From Linnemannia schmuckeri (lineage: Eukaryota; Mortierellomycota; Mortierellomycetes; Mortierellales; Mortierellaceae), in NCBI GenBank assembly GCA_029449235.1, contig JANATG010000002.1, positions 4,154,001-4,218,000 of the forward strand: a stretch of 64,000 nucleotides of DNA. The letters run 5' to 3'. Shown here piece after piece: positions 46,425-55,989 of this stretch. The translations under genes were made by a program, and so were the position numbers. The notes below the pieces were generated by a model. It searched no databases, was not told the origin of the DNA, and saw only the letters and a list, made by a program, of their open reading frames with translations. Positions within the stretch are counted from its first letter, which is position 1. Each line of letters opens with the position of its first letter.

Positions 46425-46598
46425 ATGCGCCTCTCTACCGTCCTTCCCCAGGTTTTCCTGGTCGCCCTGGCCGTCTTCGTCTCGTCCGCTCAAGCCGGCA
46501 ACGGTGTCTGTGATACGGCTGCCGAGAAGAGATGCCACTGGGCTTGCATCCACGACCCCGGCGCACCCCGCCCCTGCACCAAGGCCTGCAATTGCTAA
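46425..46598 (+). CDS. Secreted defensin-like peptide (CS-alpha-beta pattern)
   Basis: A 57-residue precursor in one exon. Residues 1-24 form a signal peptide (MRLSTVLPQVFLVALAVFVS, then SAQA). The predicted mature peptide has 33 residues with six Cys spaced C-x7-C-x3-C-x9-C-x3-C-x1-C. The CxxxC and CxC pair is the signature of the cysteine-stabilised alpha-beta fold used by fungal, plant and animal defensins. The C4-C5 spacing of three residues is shorter than in plectasin-type defensins, so the fold is likely but not certain. Secreted defensin-like peptides of fungi can be antimicrobial; no activity can be inferred here. The gene stands alone in the spacer of the inverted duplication, with a TATA box 65 bp upstream. 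A short unrelated cysteine-rich fold remains an alternative. Confidence 0.72.
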   Translation: MRLSTVLPQVFLVALAVFVSSAQAGNGVCDTAAEKRCHWACIHDPGAPRPCTKACNC

Positions 46599-46739
46599 AG
46601 CAAGAAGCTGTTTCATCCCGCTCCATTTCTGACTCGTTTCCACTCTAAGGGAAGTTTAGGCTAGCTCAACACTTGCCCCAGCAGTTCGCTTAAATCTTCA
46701 TTCTTCCCATACACTCTCTCTTTCCGTACAGCTGTGTGC

Positions 46740-47261
46740 ATGGGGCAGTATTGCATTGGTGTTGTTCAAACTGATTCGAAAATGAGGAAACGAAGAACGA
46801 TATACGAGCGGCAGGAACGCGCTAGCTTTGTTTTCCTTTATGCTCAAAGAGTGATGGCGAGAATCGAGCGAGATGATGTGATTGAGATCAGAGAAAGGCG
46901 GTTGACTGTCCCGAGTGGAAGCATGGGCCAAAAACGCAATTTTACCGATCATAGTTGTAAAGCGAGTGCACAGGAATGCGAACCTGTAAGCGAGCCGATG
47001 GTATTGGCGTGTCCTCAAGCAGATATCCCACGGCCAGCGAACCTTCCTATCGTAGAAACTTTTCTCCTATCAGCAAGTGTCGACTCAGGATTTTATAATC
47101 GTGGAGATGGTTCACTAAACACGGAGGCATGGAGCGACGCGCGCGCAAAAGTCTATGAGTTCTGGTTACGATTACGAAAAGAATGCATACTAGGTTTCAC
47201 AGCGATTACAGAGAAGCATGAAGCAGAAAGAGTGGATTTAATCACGATACATAGGGAATAA
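46740..47261 (+). CDS. Hypothetical ORF, 173 residues
   Basis: Begins with an ATG 142 bp after the defensin-like gene and reads 173 residues without a signal peptide. The composition is plausible for a soluble protein (EAWSDARAKVYEFWLRLRKE near the C-terminus), but no domain is recognised. An opposing ORF overlaps the first half. It may be a decayed gene or chance. Confidence 0.3.
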   Translation: MGQYCIGVVQTDSKMRKRRTIYERQERASFVFLYAQRVMARIERDDVIEIRERRLTVPSGSMGQKRNFTDHSCKASAQECEPVSEPMVLACPQADIPRPANLPIVETFLLSASVDSGFYNRGDGSLNTEAWSDARAKVYEFWLRLRKECILGFTAITEKHEAERVDLITIHRE

Positions 47262-48109
47262 ATTCAACCCAGAGCTCTGCGTCCTTCATTTGCCGAGGCC
47301 AATTTCGAGCCATAATAACTGTGTAGTTATTGTTGTTGAACAGCAAGTGTGTATGAATTGAAGGAAATACATGGGTGCCGGTGAACGAAAAATGAACCAA
47401 AAGGACAATGGCCATGTGAAAAGAGCTGCTTTTGTTGCGTGCATGTGTCTGAATTAGCCAAATGTAAGCTAGTACTGTTAATGACTACCCAATTGCTACT
47501 TTTAGTTGAAAAAGTCAGCAAAAAGATGTTTGATCCAGGACCCAAACTAACACCGTGTAGTTGCAATTCATATCCTTACAGGCGCTCATATCAGCGTTCT
47601 CTTTGATTACTTCGACCGGAAAATGTACAGCGTGTATTTGCATACGCTTCGGATGGATTATTGAAAGGTAGGAAGCCTATCCGAAGGTATGTGGTAGAGA
47701 GACGCACCAGGGGTACGCGGTGAGAGGTCAAGTGAAGTCGTGCTTGTGCGAGAATGAATCCTGTTGTTTTCTCTTCTCATAATGGTTGTATAAGGGTATG
47801 CTACAAAAAAGTCACGTTGGCGCATGCGCGCTCTATGTCGTTGATGGTACATGAGCGCAGATTGGTGAGGGTTCGTGAAAGTGGTGGCGGTGTGTGGAAA
47901 GTAGATGGAGCGTGTGGGAAGTAAACACTGTGCGTGAAGGTTGCTAGACGGGATATATGTGTGGTAGGCTAATGACTGCTGTGTGGCCTGTGGCAAATGC
48001 AGTCGACAGTATTACACCTCATCGATACCAAATACCCAATGACAGCTGGAACCGCTGATAATGGTAGTTTTTGAACCAAACACACAACCAGGAAGCGCGT
48101 CTGCAGTTT
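47262..48109. other. Spacer region without a clear gene
   Basis: No protein-like frame of useful length. Scattered GCGCATGAGCG-like words from about 47,820 onward resemble the units of the tandem repeat that follows. Confidence 0.4.
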
Positions 48110-48275
48110 AAAGTGTGTGCATGATCAGGTTGGTCAGTATGCGCGATAAGGTTGGTGAGGGTGCATGGGTTCAAATTAGTTAGTGCGCATGAACGCAGAT
48201 TGGTCAGGGTGAATGAGCGGTGAGGGTGTTTGAACATGAATGACTCGGGTGCATGAGCGGTAAGAGTGCCCTCAC
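48110..48275 (+). repeat. Degenerate minisatellite of about 24-27 bp
   Basis: Imperfect tandem units around GGTTGGTNAGGGTGCATGAG, roughly six copies with indels. Read on the minus strand the repeats give recurring TLTNL/ALTNL words, but this is a consequence of the repeat and not evidence of a gene. Confidence 0.55.
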
Positions 48276-50261
48276 TGTAGCCCTTTCAGCACTCTTTCCT
48301 TCTTTCTCATTATTCTCCACTGTCTCTTTTTAGACTCGTCCTCCAGTCCTGCTGCTAAGCTCCAAAGTCCATGACTATCAACTTTTCTCCTGCTTGCAGA
48401 TAAAACTGTCCTCCCGGTATCATTGACTTTTTGACTACCTGGAAACAGCATCTCACGGGGTCTGGCTTTGTCATCTCCATTTCCCCCCATTTTCCAAACA
48501 AAGTCTCAAATATGTAGTCCAATCAGGTCTCCATACCTCCGCTTTTGTTCACCTAAACCTGTTCTCGATCGACCGTTTGTGACCTCTTGGGATCATTGCC
48601 AAAAACACATGGACAGTTTTTTTCATTGATTACCAACCCTCTCCCATGGTTCGCTTTCCGAGGCTATCCAATAAGGCAAATCGACTACCTTTTCTCTTCC
48701 CTCCCCTCAATGTTGTCTATGATATTCTAGGCCGGTATTAAGAGCAGTTCAAGGAGTTCCTCGATTGGGTACCCACAATTTTCAAAAAGCAGGATGCAGC
48801 CTTTGTCACCAAACTTCTGCACGAACTCCACTACACCCTTGCCTGCATGAGAAGCTTATTGTCGTCAACTCAAATGTACATTTCGATCACCACCTCTTAT
48901 GCTTCTCAAATATCCTCCCTCACAGCAGATCTCTAATCTCTTCGCCATCATGAAAAATCCTTGTGTCCCTTCGCCAATTCATCATCCCCAAGTCCCAGGA
49001 TTCTCTCAGCTCTCCCAAGATATGTAACCCTTTGGCGAGTGATTAGACCAAGCATTCCAGCAGCGCACAGTCACTGATATATCATTCTCCCGAGTATCAG
49101 CCGTCATTCTTAGCGTCTCCAGAAATCATTATTGACGAAGACTCAACTAAAACAATGAACAACAACATGTTACACCAGTCTTACCGATCATGATGCAGGA
49201 CTATATATTACTCTCACACCTTCTCCACCTTCACAACATAGTCTGCATCGGGTCTTTGGCGGATAGGTCGATCATTTCCCTCTCCCTTGTGTTCGTTTCG
49301 CATTGTCTATTTATTATTGACCCTTTGCGTGCCTCTTGAAGCACTTCCTCCGCTACCAGCGAAAGGGAAATACTCGAACGTCGTGTCCCCCATACCTTTT
49401 CCCCATTCGCCTTCCATTGCTTTCGATATCCTTCTTTTCATTTTCCCTTTTTGCTTGTTGTTTTGTCGCCCTCTTTACCGCCGTCACCTTGGCCCTCACC
49501 CTCTCTGCAAGGTTCGGGCCGGAAGTGAACGAGGATGAGCAGGCTATTTATGTAGTTTGGCAAGACAAGAACAAGAACAAGAACAAGAACAAGAAATGAA
49601 CATGTAACAAGAGGAAAGGTAAATGCCCAGAGGTACAAACGGATGTAATGAGAATATCATGTTAAGGATACAAAATGGTAGAAACAGATTTTACGAGAGT
49701 AACATGTTAAGGATAGAAGAGGAAGAAACAGAAGTGCTATATATATAATATATATATTTGCTAGCATCACAGCTCTCGCCTTTGCTCTTGGACAAAGCAG
49801 TTGCATTTTGGCTTATACTAGGATAGTATGATACGTCTGCCTAGTGCGCAGTTACCCATAATCGTACGACCTTCAACTCTTGGTACGATCAGTCGACTCT
49901 TGGCACTCTTGACAATAGCCACTGACTACTGAGTCAACATTAAATCAGGAGGATCCGCTCTCAAGCTAGGAATGACAGGTGTATTTCTTATTCACCACCA
50001 GACGAGATAAAGATTGACGTTGGACATCATGGTGAATCCAAGCATTCGAGATAAGCTTAAAGTTACCCAAGTTCCGGTTGCTGAGCATGGGTAATCACCA
50101 GATCGAAATATCAATAAGACCCTTTTCAGTCGCCAATTCAACATACTTTATTTTAGCCACCGGAGCAAAACGCCTGGCAGTGTGAAAGGTTTCAATTTAA
50201 CAGGGAGGAGCAGGAGTATGTCAGAGAGAGAAAATTGACCTTGATCCGAGCCGTTGGCCTT
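48276..50261. other. Spacer region, mostly noncoding
   Basis: Pyrimidine-rich sequence with one protein-like fragment (listed separately at 48,742-48,936) and a short AACAAG microsatellite at about 49,566-49,596. A TATATA-rich stretch lies at 49,738-49,760. No intact gene is seen. Confidence 0.4.
48742..48936 (+). pseudogene. Short fragment of an unidentified gene
   Basis: A 64-codon open stretch without an ATG start. It begins EQFKEFLDWVPTIFKKQDAA and ends ITTSYASQISSLTADL before a TAA, with other protein-like pieces in shifted frames after it. Composition is protein-like but the family is not recognised. Confidence 0.3.
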
Positions 50262-50546
50262 TTATTCGCACATAATCGAGTCGTTCGACGTGACGTGACG
50301 AGCATCAATGTCGCTGCCATCTGCGACCGCTTCACGGCAGTCTGAGTCGGAATACAGGATGCAGTAGTCAGACTGCACACGGCACAGGTCGGTGCGACGC
50401 CATTCGCGGGTTGAATAGCACTGGCCATTATTCAGATCCTGAACTGAAGTCTGGCCGTGGCAACCCGTGAAGGTGACTGAGGCGGCTTGGGCAGCTGCAG
50501 CGAGAGCAAGGATGACGACAGCAAGGGGAGCGAACTTGAACATCAT
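50262..50546 (-). CDS. Small secreted cysteine-rich protein (spacer)
   Basis: 94 residues from the first of two adjacent ATGs at 50,546. The signal peptide is MMFKFAPLAVVILALAAAAQ with cleavage after AQA at about residue 22. The mature 72 residues contain six Cys (in TGC, GQC, DLC, DYC, SDC and MCE contexts) and are rich in Asp and Ser. The Cys spacing differs from the other secreted proteins of this island, so it is a separate family. A CATAAAAAG element on the minus strand near 50,757-50,765 may be its TATA-like box, about 210 bp upstream. Function is unknown; secretion is the only safe inference. Confidence 0.72.
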   Translation of the reverse strand: MMFKFAPLAVVILALAAAAQAASVTFTGCHGQTSVQDLNNGQCYSTREWRRTDLCRVQSDYCILYSDSDCREAVADGSDIDARHVTSNDSIMCE

Positions 50547-51421
50547 TTGCTTGGAGAGTGACCCTGAAGTTTGGGTCGGCCGCGTTTGTTTGCGGTTGTG
50601 GAGTGATTTGACTGCATGTACGATGGTAGACAAAACAATGAAGTATGATCGTTGATCAGTCATGAATAAATTCTGTTAGCCCTTTAAGGTAGTCACGAAA
50701 GGTCAGACATATAGTCTTACGAAGGTGGCTGTCAATTGTGCAGGGCTGAGCAGGACTTTTTATGAGCGCTCCTTAGAATGGGTTAAAGGGTCTGATACTA
50801 TTGCGAGGTTTGAGTGAGGGAGATCGCTTACATGCGGTTCTTGCGATGGTGCTTGTGGTGACCTTTGTAGTAGTTACAAGTGTGATAGGGGCCTTGAAAG
50901 CCAATGGGTTTGCAGTAGGATCAGTCTTCGGGAGCATAAGCCTTCTTATATGAGTGAAGAGAAAGATAATTCGAGTCGCCCCTTGAAGAGGGATAATAAA
51001 TTCGTTGGAGGCACAAAATCAAGTAACACCCTTCGGTATCTACGCCCAGATGGGAAAAAAATTCAAAGGAGAGGGGGTGAAAAAGAGACAGAGTGAATAG
51101 AATAGCAAAGACGCAGAAAGAAAAGGCATTTGAAAGTGAGGGGCGCAAAAGGTCAAGGGATGAAAAGATCATGGAATGAAAAGATCAAGGGATGAAAGTA
51201 GCAAAATATTACACCAAAGGGCCACACCAATGGGCAACATCAAAGGGCAACATCAAGAGAGAACGTCCAGGGATGAGGAAATTTAAGGGATGGGAGATAT
51301 CAAAAAGACGTCGAAGATACTATATGATGACAGAGCAGTTGCTTAATTCAGGTCTTTGGCGCGAAACCTACCGGCCTTTCTAGTATAGGAAACATGCTAA
51401 CTGGAGGTGATCATATGAAGC
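50547..51421. other. Upstream region of the secreted protein, with short tandem repeats
   Basis: At 51,140-51,205 three units related to AAGGGATGAAAAGATC follow one another. They are followed by units related to AAAGGGCAACATC at 51,219-51,262. No gene is seen. The region ends at the inner edge of the right arm. Confidence 0.45.
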
Positions 51422-51424
51422 GAT

Positions 51425-51490
51425 AACCGGTTTGTGGCAGCTAAGCGTTCATAGCGACGTTGCTTTTTGATCCTTCGATGTCGGCTCTTT
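51425..51490 (+). repeat. Dispersed repeat R, copy C' (right arm)
   Basis: Mirror of copy C. It forms the inner terminus of the right arm. Confidence 0.85.
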
Positions 51491-51733
51491 CAATCCTTGC
51501 TTCATTAGAACTCGAGGTTGCGTCGTTGATGCTTTGTTCACTTGTCAAAGATTTTTGTGGTTTTAAGGGATCGTTAAACACCAAACCAAGGTTAGAGGTT
51601 TTATGCGAATTGGCATATTTAACTCGTGCGTGGATAGGAGTCGGTGAGAAAGAAGGTGAAGAGGGTCTTTACTAATATCGCTATAAAATATATATACTCT
51701 CTCTCTTCATCACTCTTAACAAGGCATGGACAG

Positions 51734-52231
51734 TTACTGAAATACGATGCCCATAATGGCCAGAGTCGAGTTGGTCTTAAATACCTCAGACAGCGCCGCG
51801 GCTCCATTATCTTCGATTGAGTTGTTCCCCAACTCCAAAGTGGTTAGGGTTGAGTTGGACTTGAGTGCCTCAGACAGTGCAACAGCTCCGTTGTCTCCGA
51901 TCGAGTTGTTAAACAGGTCCAAGGTGGCTAGGGCCGAGTCAGCCATGATGCTACAAATTACTTTCTTTCGTGCAGATGTTGATGATAGTTTTTCATAGGC
52001 ACAGATCTGAATCGTTAGGCGTTGTATAAGGCGCTTGTTTCTCTCGATAGACTCCATGCTGGGGCCATGTTTCGACAAGACGACAGAGTTGTAGAGTGAA
52101 GGCATAAACGAATCATTCCAATCCTGACTCACACGCACACAGGATGCGAGGTCTTTAAGGCCAAGACTGCTGGCAATTCTTGAGCGAATCTCATGTAGAT
52201 CGAGGGGATGTGTTCGGATTATCTTAATCAT
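51734..52231 (-). CDS. Short F-box/leucine-rich-repeat protein (right-arm copy)
   Basis: Same 165-residue protein as at 42,866-43,363: an F-box-like N-terminus, then two ribonuclease-inhibitor-type repeats and an abrupt end. Both copies end at the same codon, so the truncation predates the duplication. Its TATA-like element lies at about 52,567-52,589, close to the transposon end. Confidence 0.6.
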   Translation of the reverse strand: MIKIIRTHPLDLHEIRSRIASSLGLKDLASCVRVSQDWNDSFMPSLYNSVVLSKHGPSMESIERNKRLIQRLTIQICAYEKLSSTSARKKVICSIMADSALATLDLFNNSIGDNGAVALSEALKSNSTLTTLELGNNSIEDNGAAALSEVFKTNSTLAIMGIVFQ

Positions 52232-52674
52232 AAAGAAGAAAGCGTGACAAGCGTGACGGGAATGATGACGAGGATAGTGATGATAGGGTTAAAAGGAGGT
52301 GCAATAACGAAGGAGGAATGAGGAAAAGAAAGGAATAAGAAACGTAATGAAGGGGATGAACAAGACGAGAGTCATGTGTAAAGCAGTCAACGACGTGGAT
52401 AAAGGTACGAAGAATGACAGATATTAATTGTAATAGCAGCAAAGCAAGAGAGTGTGAATGAGGGAATGAGCAAGAGAAGGAAGCAAGAGAGAGACAAGAG
52501 AGAGTCAAGCGTACAAGGGGAAAGTGGAAGAGGCCAGAAAAAAATTCCGTTTTATGGTACAAGAAGAGAGGGATATTTATACTAGTGTACAGAAGGGCTG
52601 GAGGCGTGGTAAGTAGAGGCGCAGTAATGGAAGCTGGTGGAGGCATAGAAAGGCGAAGCAGAAGAGCACTGTAT

Positions 52675-55436
52675 CCCATTGTCTGTTTTCAGCCAGAAAT
52701 TCTGATCGAATTTTTTGGCATTTTGGCTGATTTTTTTTTGTTAAGAATATGATTACGACAATTTCGGTTATGTCTTTAGTCCCTATCCTCTACACGACCT
52801 GCTGCACCTTCTCTAGGAAAGTTGATGTTCATCATAGCATCATCCTCAAAAAAAGACATCCTACCTGCCGATTATCACTTTTGAACCTTATTTCACCCAT
52901 GCTACACTCTCACATTGACTTTCCCGGCAGAGATGTCCTTGAAGAGATACAGCGCAACTTGCACAGTCTTCAACTCGCCACCTTCAGAATGTTCCTTGAT
53001 GACCTAGAGGAGATGGAGGGAGGTGGTTCACTGACACATGTTCTCTCTCATCGAGAAGTGTTGGGTAATTCGGATCAGGAACAATTCGACGATACACCTG
53101 AGATTGTAGGAGCTGCTGGAGGGGAAGGAGATGAAGGAGAAGAGAGTACTATCCAAGGTGGACCAGGTGGAGAAGGTGGACCTGGAGGAGATGAGATGAT
53201 AGAGGACGGACCTGGCGGAGATGGAGGTGTGGGTGGAGATGGTGGTGATCAAGGTGGTGATGGGGGTGATGGAGGCCTAGGTGGAGATGGAGCCAAAGGA
53301 GGTAGAGGGGGAAGAGGAGGCCGTGGTGGTAGGGGTAAACGTGGTGGCCGTGGTGGCCGTGGCGGACGAGGTAAGGGCCGTGCAGGACTGAGTGGGGCTC
53401 CAGGAGACAATGGGAGTGGAGAAGCACCATTGGGCGAAGCAAGGTATGTCTCTCTTTTTTTTGGTTCGTTTTCTCACTCTTGAATAGCAATGCTGATAAC
53501 ATCTTTTTTTTGTTGCTCAGTCCTCTTTCAATAAGTCTTTGCTACTCGTATTGATCGAACAACCTGTCCCTCACTCTCAGCGTGTAGTGCCCCCGAACCT
53601 GTAGAACTTCCTTCTTTACCAGTTACCACCCCATCAAACAGCATGCAACAACCCAACCACCAGGAGTAGCTCTGACATCAACCGCACGATTCCATCACGA
53701 CTCCTATGTATAACACATCCCAGACTATGTCAAACTTGACCCAACATCCTTATCCTTTTTTCGCCTCTTCTTCCCTGACCATATCCTCGATACTATCATA
53801 AATAACTCCAATCGTTAAGCTGAGTCCAACGCCCCAGTACTGCTGCTCAACGACATTGGTCTCCCTTGACAAGATCTAAGCTTTTGAAGTTCCTTGCTCT
53901 TCTTCTCTACCGAGGTATCTTCCCTTCACCCCAGCTGAGAGACTATTGAGCAAAAGACCATCGTTTTCCTATCCACAAAATTAGCTCTCTTATGACTCTG
54001 GTCCGCTTTGAACAAATCAAACGATTTCTCCATGTCTCCGATTACACCACTCCTCACATTAACTACTGTGGCAAGGTGCAACCGCTTATGGGCCATGTTC
54101 AATCCGCATCACAGAAGCATTATATTCCGCAAACATGCGTTTCCCTGGACGAGATGGTAGTTTGATTTGGAGGTCGCAGTCAATACACGTATCATTTGAA
54201 GGGCAAGCACTCCTGTGGGATACAAGATCCTTGCTCTTTGCGACGCTGGGTACACCTACTCCTTCCTGCCCGAGTCTCGCATATCTCAAGCCAAGGAAGT
54301 ACCCACCCATGGTGCTGTCGATGATGACAACCTCTCTATGACTGGTCGGAAGATCATGCACTTGGTTAAGCAACTACCCTTTGACACGCACGTCTTTAAC
54401 ATGTACATGGATAATTACTTTCCAGCCATTCCCCTCTTCAAGAACCTACGCACCAGACAGATCGGAGCCTGTGAGACCTGCCGAACCCATTCACCCTCTT
54501 TTCCCCCAGAACTGAAGGGATACAAGGATGCGCGTCTGGATTGGGATGAGAAAGGGGCCGTCATCGTCAATGATGCTGCTTGTTCTTTTATGGATGGACA
54601 ACGGCCCTGTTACCATACTGTCAAGGATCCATTCCATCCATAGCCCGGAGTGGTATGTTGAGAAGGAGAGGAGAAAGCCGCGAACCACAAGTACCAATGC
54701 CGACAAGGTCCGTCGAGCCTTTGGAGACGCCCATCGCAAGCTGCTTCACATTCCGCGCGTGATCAACGACTACAATTACCACATGGGAGGAGTGGATATT
54801 GCTGACCAGCTCCGACAGTACTACACAACCCAGATGCGTACACTCAGAAACTGGTTTCCCTTATTTCTTTGGCTACTGGACACCGCCACCATCAACGCCT
54901 ACATCATGCGCACTATCCATTCCAAGGAAAAAAATGCAAAAGGATTCCACCGCGAGTTCCGTCTAGCCTTAATACAACAACTTCAAGAGCTTGCATTTGC
55001 CGAGGAGGAATCACTCGACTTCACTATCACGAGAGCAGGACAGAAACGCCCACGACCACCCTCTTCTCAACAATCAGTGGATCCCCAACCCGAACAGCCA
55101 ACCCGACCAGCAGCCTATGTCACCAAGCACAAACACGCCCTTGACCCCGCCCGCTTCTATGAAGGTGATCATATGTCTGACTGCATCGAAAACGAGCGCA
55201 ACTGTGTCTGGTGTGCCACCCAAGGCAAAAAGCAAGGTTTGCCTTCCCAACGTAGACGAACCAACGTTGTTTGTGTGAAGTGCGATGTTTCCCTTTGTTT
55301 TAGACCCACATCCAACTGCTTCGGCCAATATCATACCCAATCCTCTTAATATGTGATTGAATAAAGATTGAATTAAAAAAATTGGACCAGAATTTCTGGT
55401 CGAAATTCTTTTTTCAAGGGACGGACAGACAAAGGG
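52675..55436 (+). mobile_element. piggyBac-type DNA transposon, inactive (right arm)
   Basis: Mirror of 39,661-42,422, same 2,762-bp length and same terminal inverted repeats (CCCATTGTCTGT at 52,675 and the complement of CCCTTTGTCTGT ending at 55,436). It was copied with its flanks as part of the arm and did not arrive by a separate insertion. Confidence 0.85.
52749..55349 (+). pseudogene. piggyBac transposase pseudogene (right arm)
   Basis: The N-terminal fragment runs from ATG 52,749 to about 53,445 and is followed by a possible GT-AG intron. It ends in a Gly/Arg-rich tract of about 80 residues (GGRGGRGGRGGRGKRGGRGG). The next part is open only piecewise. LLKFLALLLYRGIF near 53,880-53,920 and SLDEMVV near 54,142 match piggyBac N-terminal blocks, but TGA stops the latter at 54,163-54,165. 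Fragment 54,215-54,643 has Asp1 (ALCDAGYTY) and Asp2 (MYMDNYFPAI). A one-base frame change near 54,590 leads to fragment 54,528-55,349 with MDNGPVTILS, Asp3 (GGVDIADQL) and a Cys/His cluster at the C-terminus. At least three lesions separate it from function, and all recur in the left arm. Confidence 0.87.
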
Positions 55437-55627
55437 ATAATACTGTGACACTAATCTTATCCGTCAATTGCTTCCAAGTGAGGAGCATGACATATAGTTC
55501 ATGCATTTCACACTGACATCTTCGGTGAAGTCCCCCTTCCTTTCAGAGCATTACAACGAAAGCTATCACTTGTCGTATATTCGCCGTAAGGATCCTATTA
55601 GCAGAGATCTGGGCTGATGTTGGTTTC
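55437..55627. other. Arm segment between the transposon and repeat R (right)
   Basis: Short noncoding piece, mirror of 39,470-39,660. No gene. Confidence 0.5.
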
Positions 55628-55989
55628 AACTGGCTTGTGGCAGCTAAGCGTTCATAGCGACGTTGCTTTTTGATCCTTCGATATTGTCTCTTCCTATCAC
55701 ACTGAACCTGAATTTAGCAAGCGTTGGATTGTTCACCCACTAATAGGGAACAAGACCTGGGGGCTTAGGCCATCGTGGGACAGCTTAGATTTACCTTACT
55801 GATGAAGTGATGTTGGAGCAGTAATTGAACTTTGTCCTCAACGAATCGTACATTCAGATAGCTGATATTCGGGCCCGCCTGAGCAGGCAATGACCTGAGG
55901 CTATCGCCTATCAGGCTATGGCTGGATGCCTCTAAGTCAGAACCCGTGCTTGCACGCGCCGATTACCGCCTTTTTCGATGTCTAGTTGA
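55628..55989 (+). repeat. Dispersed repeat R, copy B' (right arm)
   Basis: Mirror of copy B. Starts AACTGGCTTGTGGCAGCTAA and carries the block CACCCACTAATAGGGAACAA at about 55,734, also present in copy A. Confidence 0.85.

Noticed and set aside
47780..48275. Regularly spaced repeats considered as a CRISPR array
   Set aside because: Units are degenerate and tandem without unique spacers, and the genome is eukaryotic.
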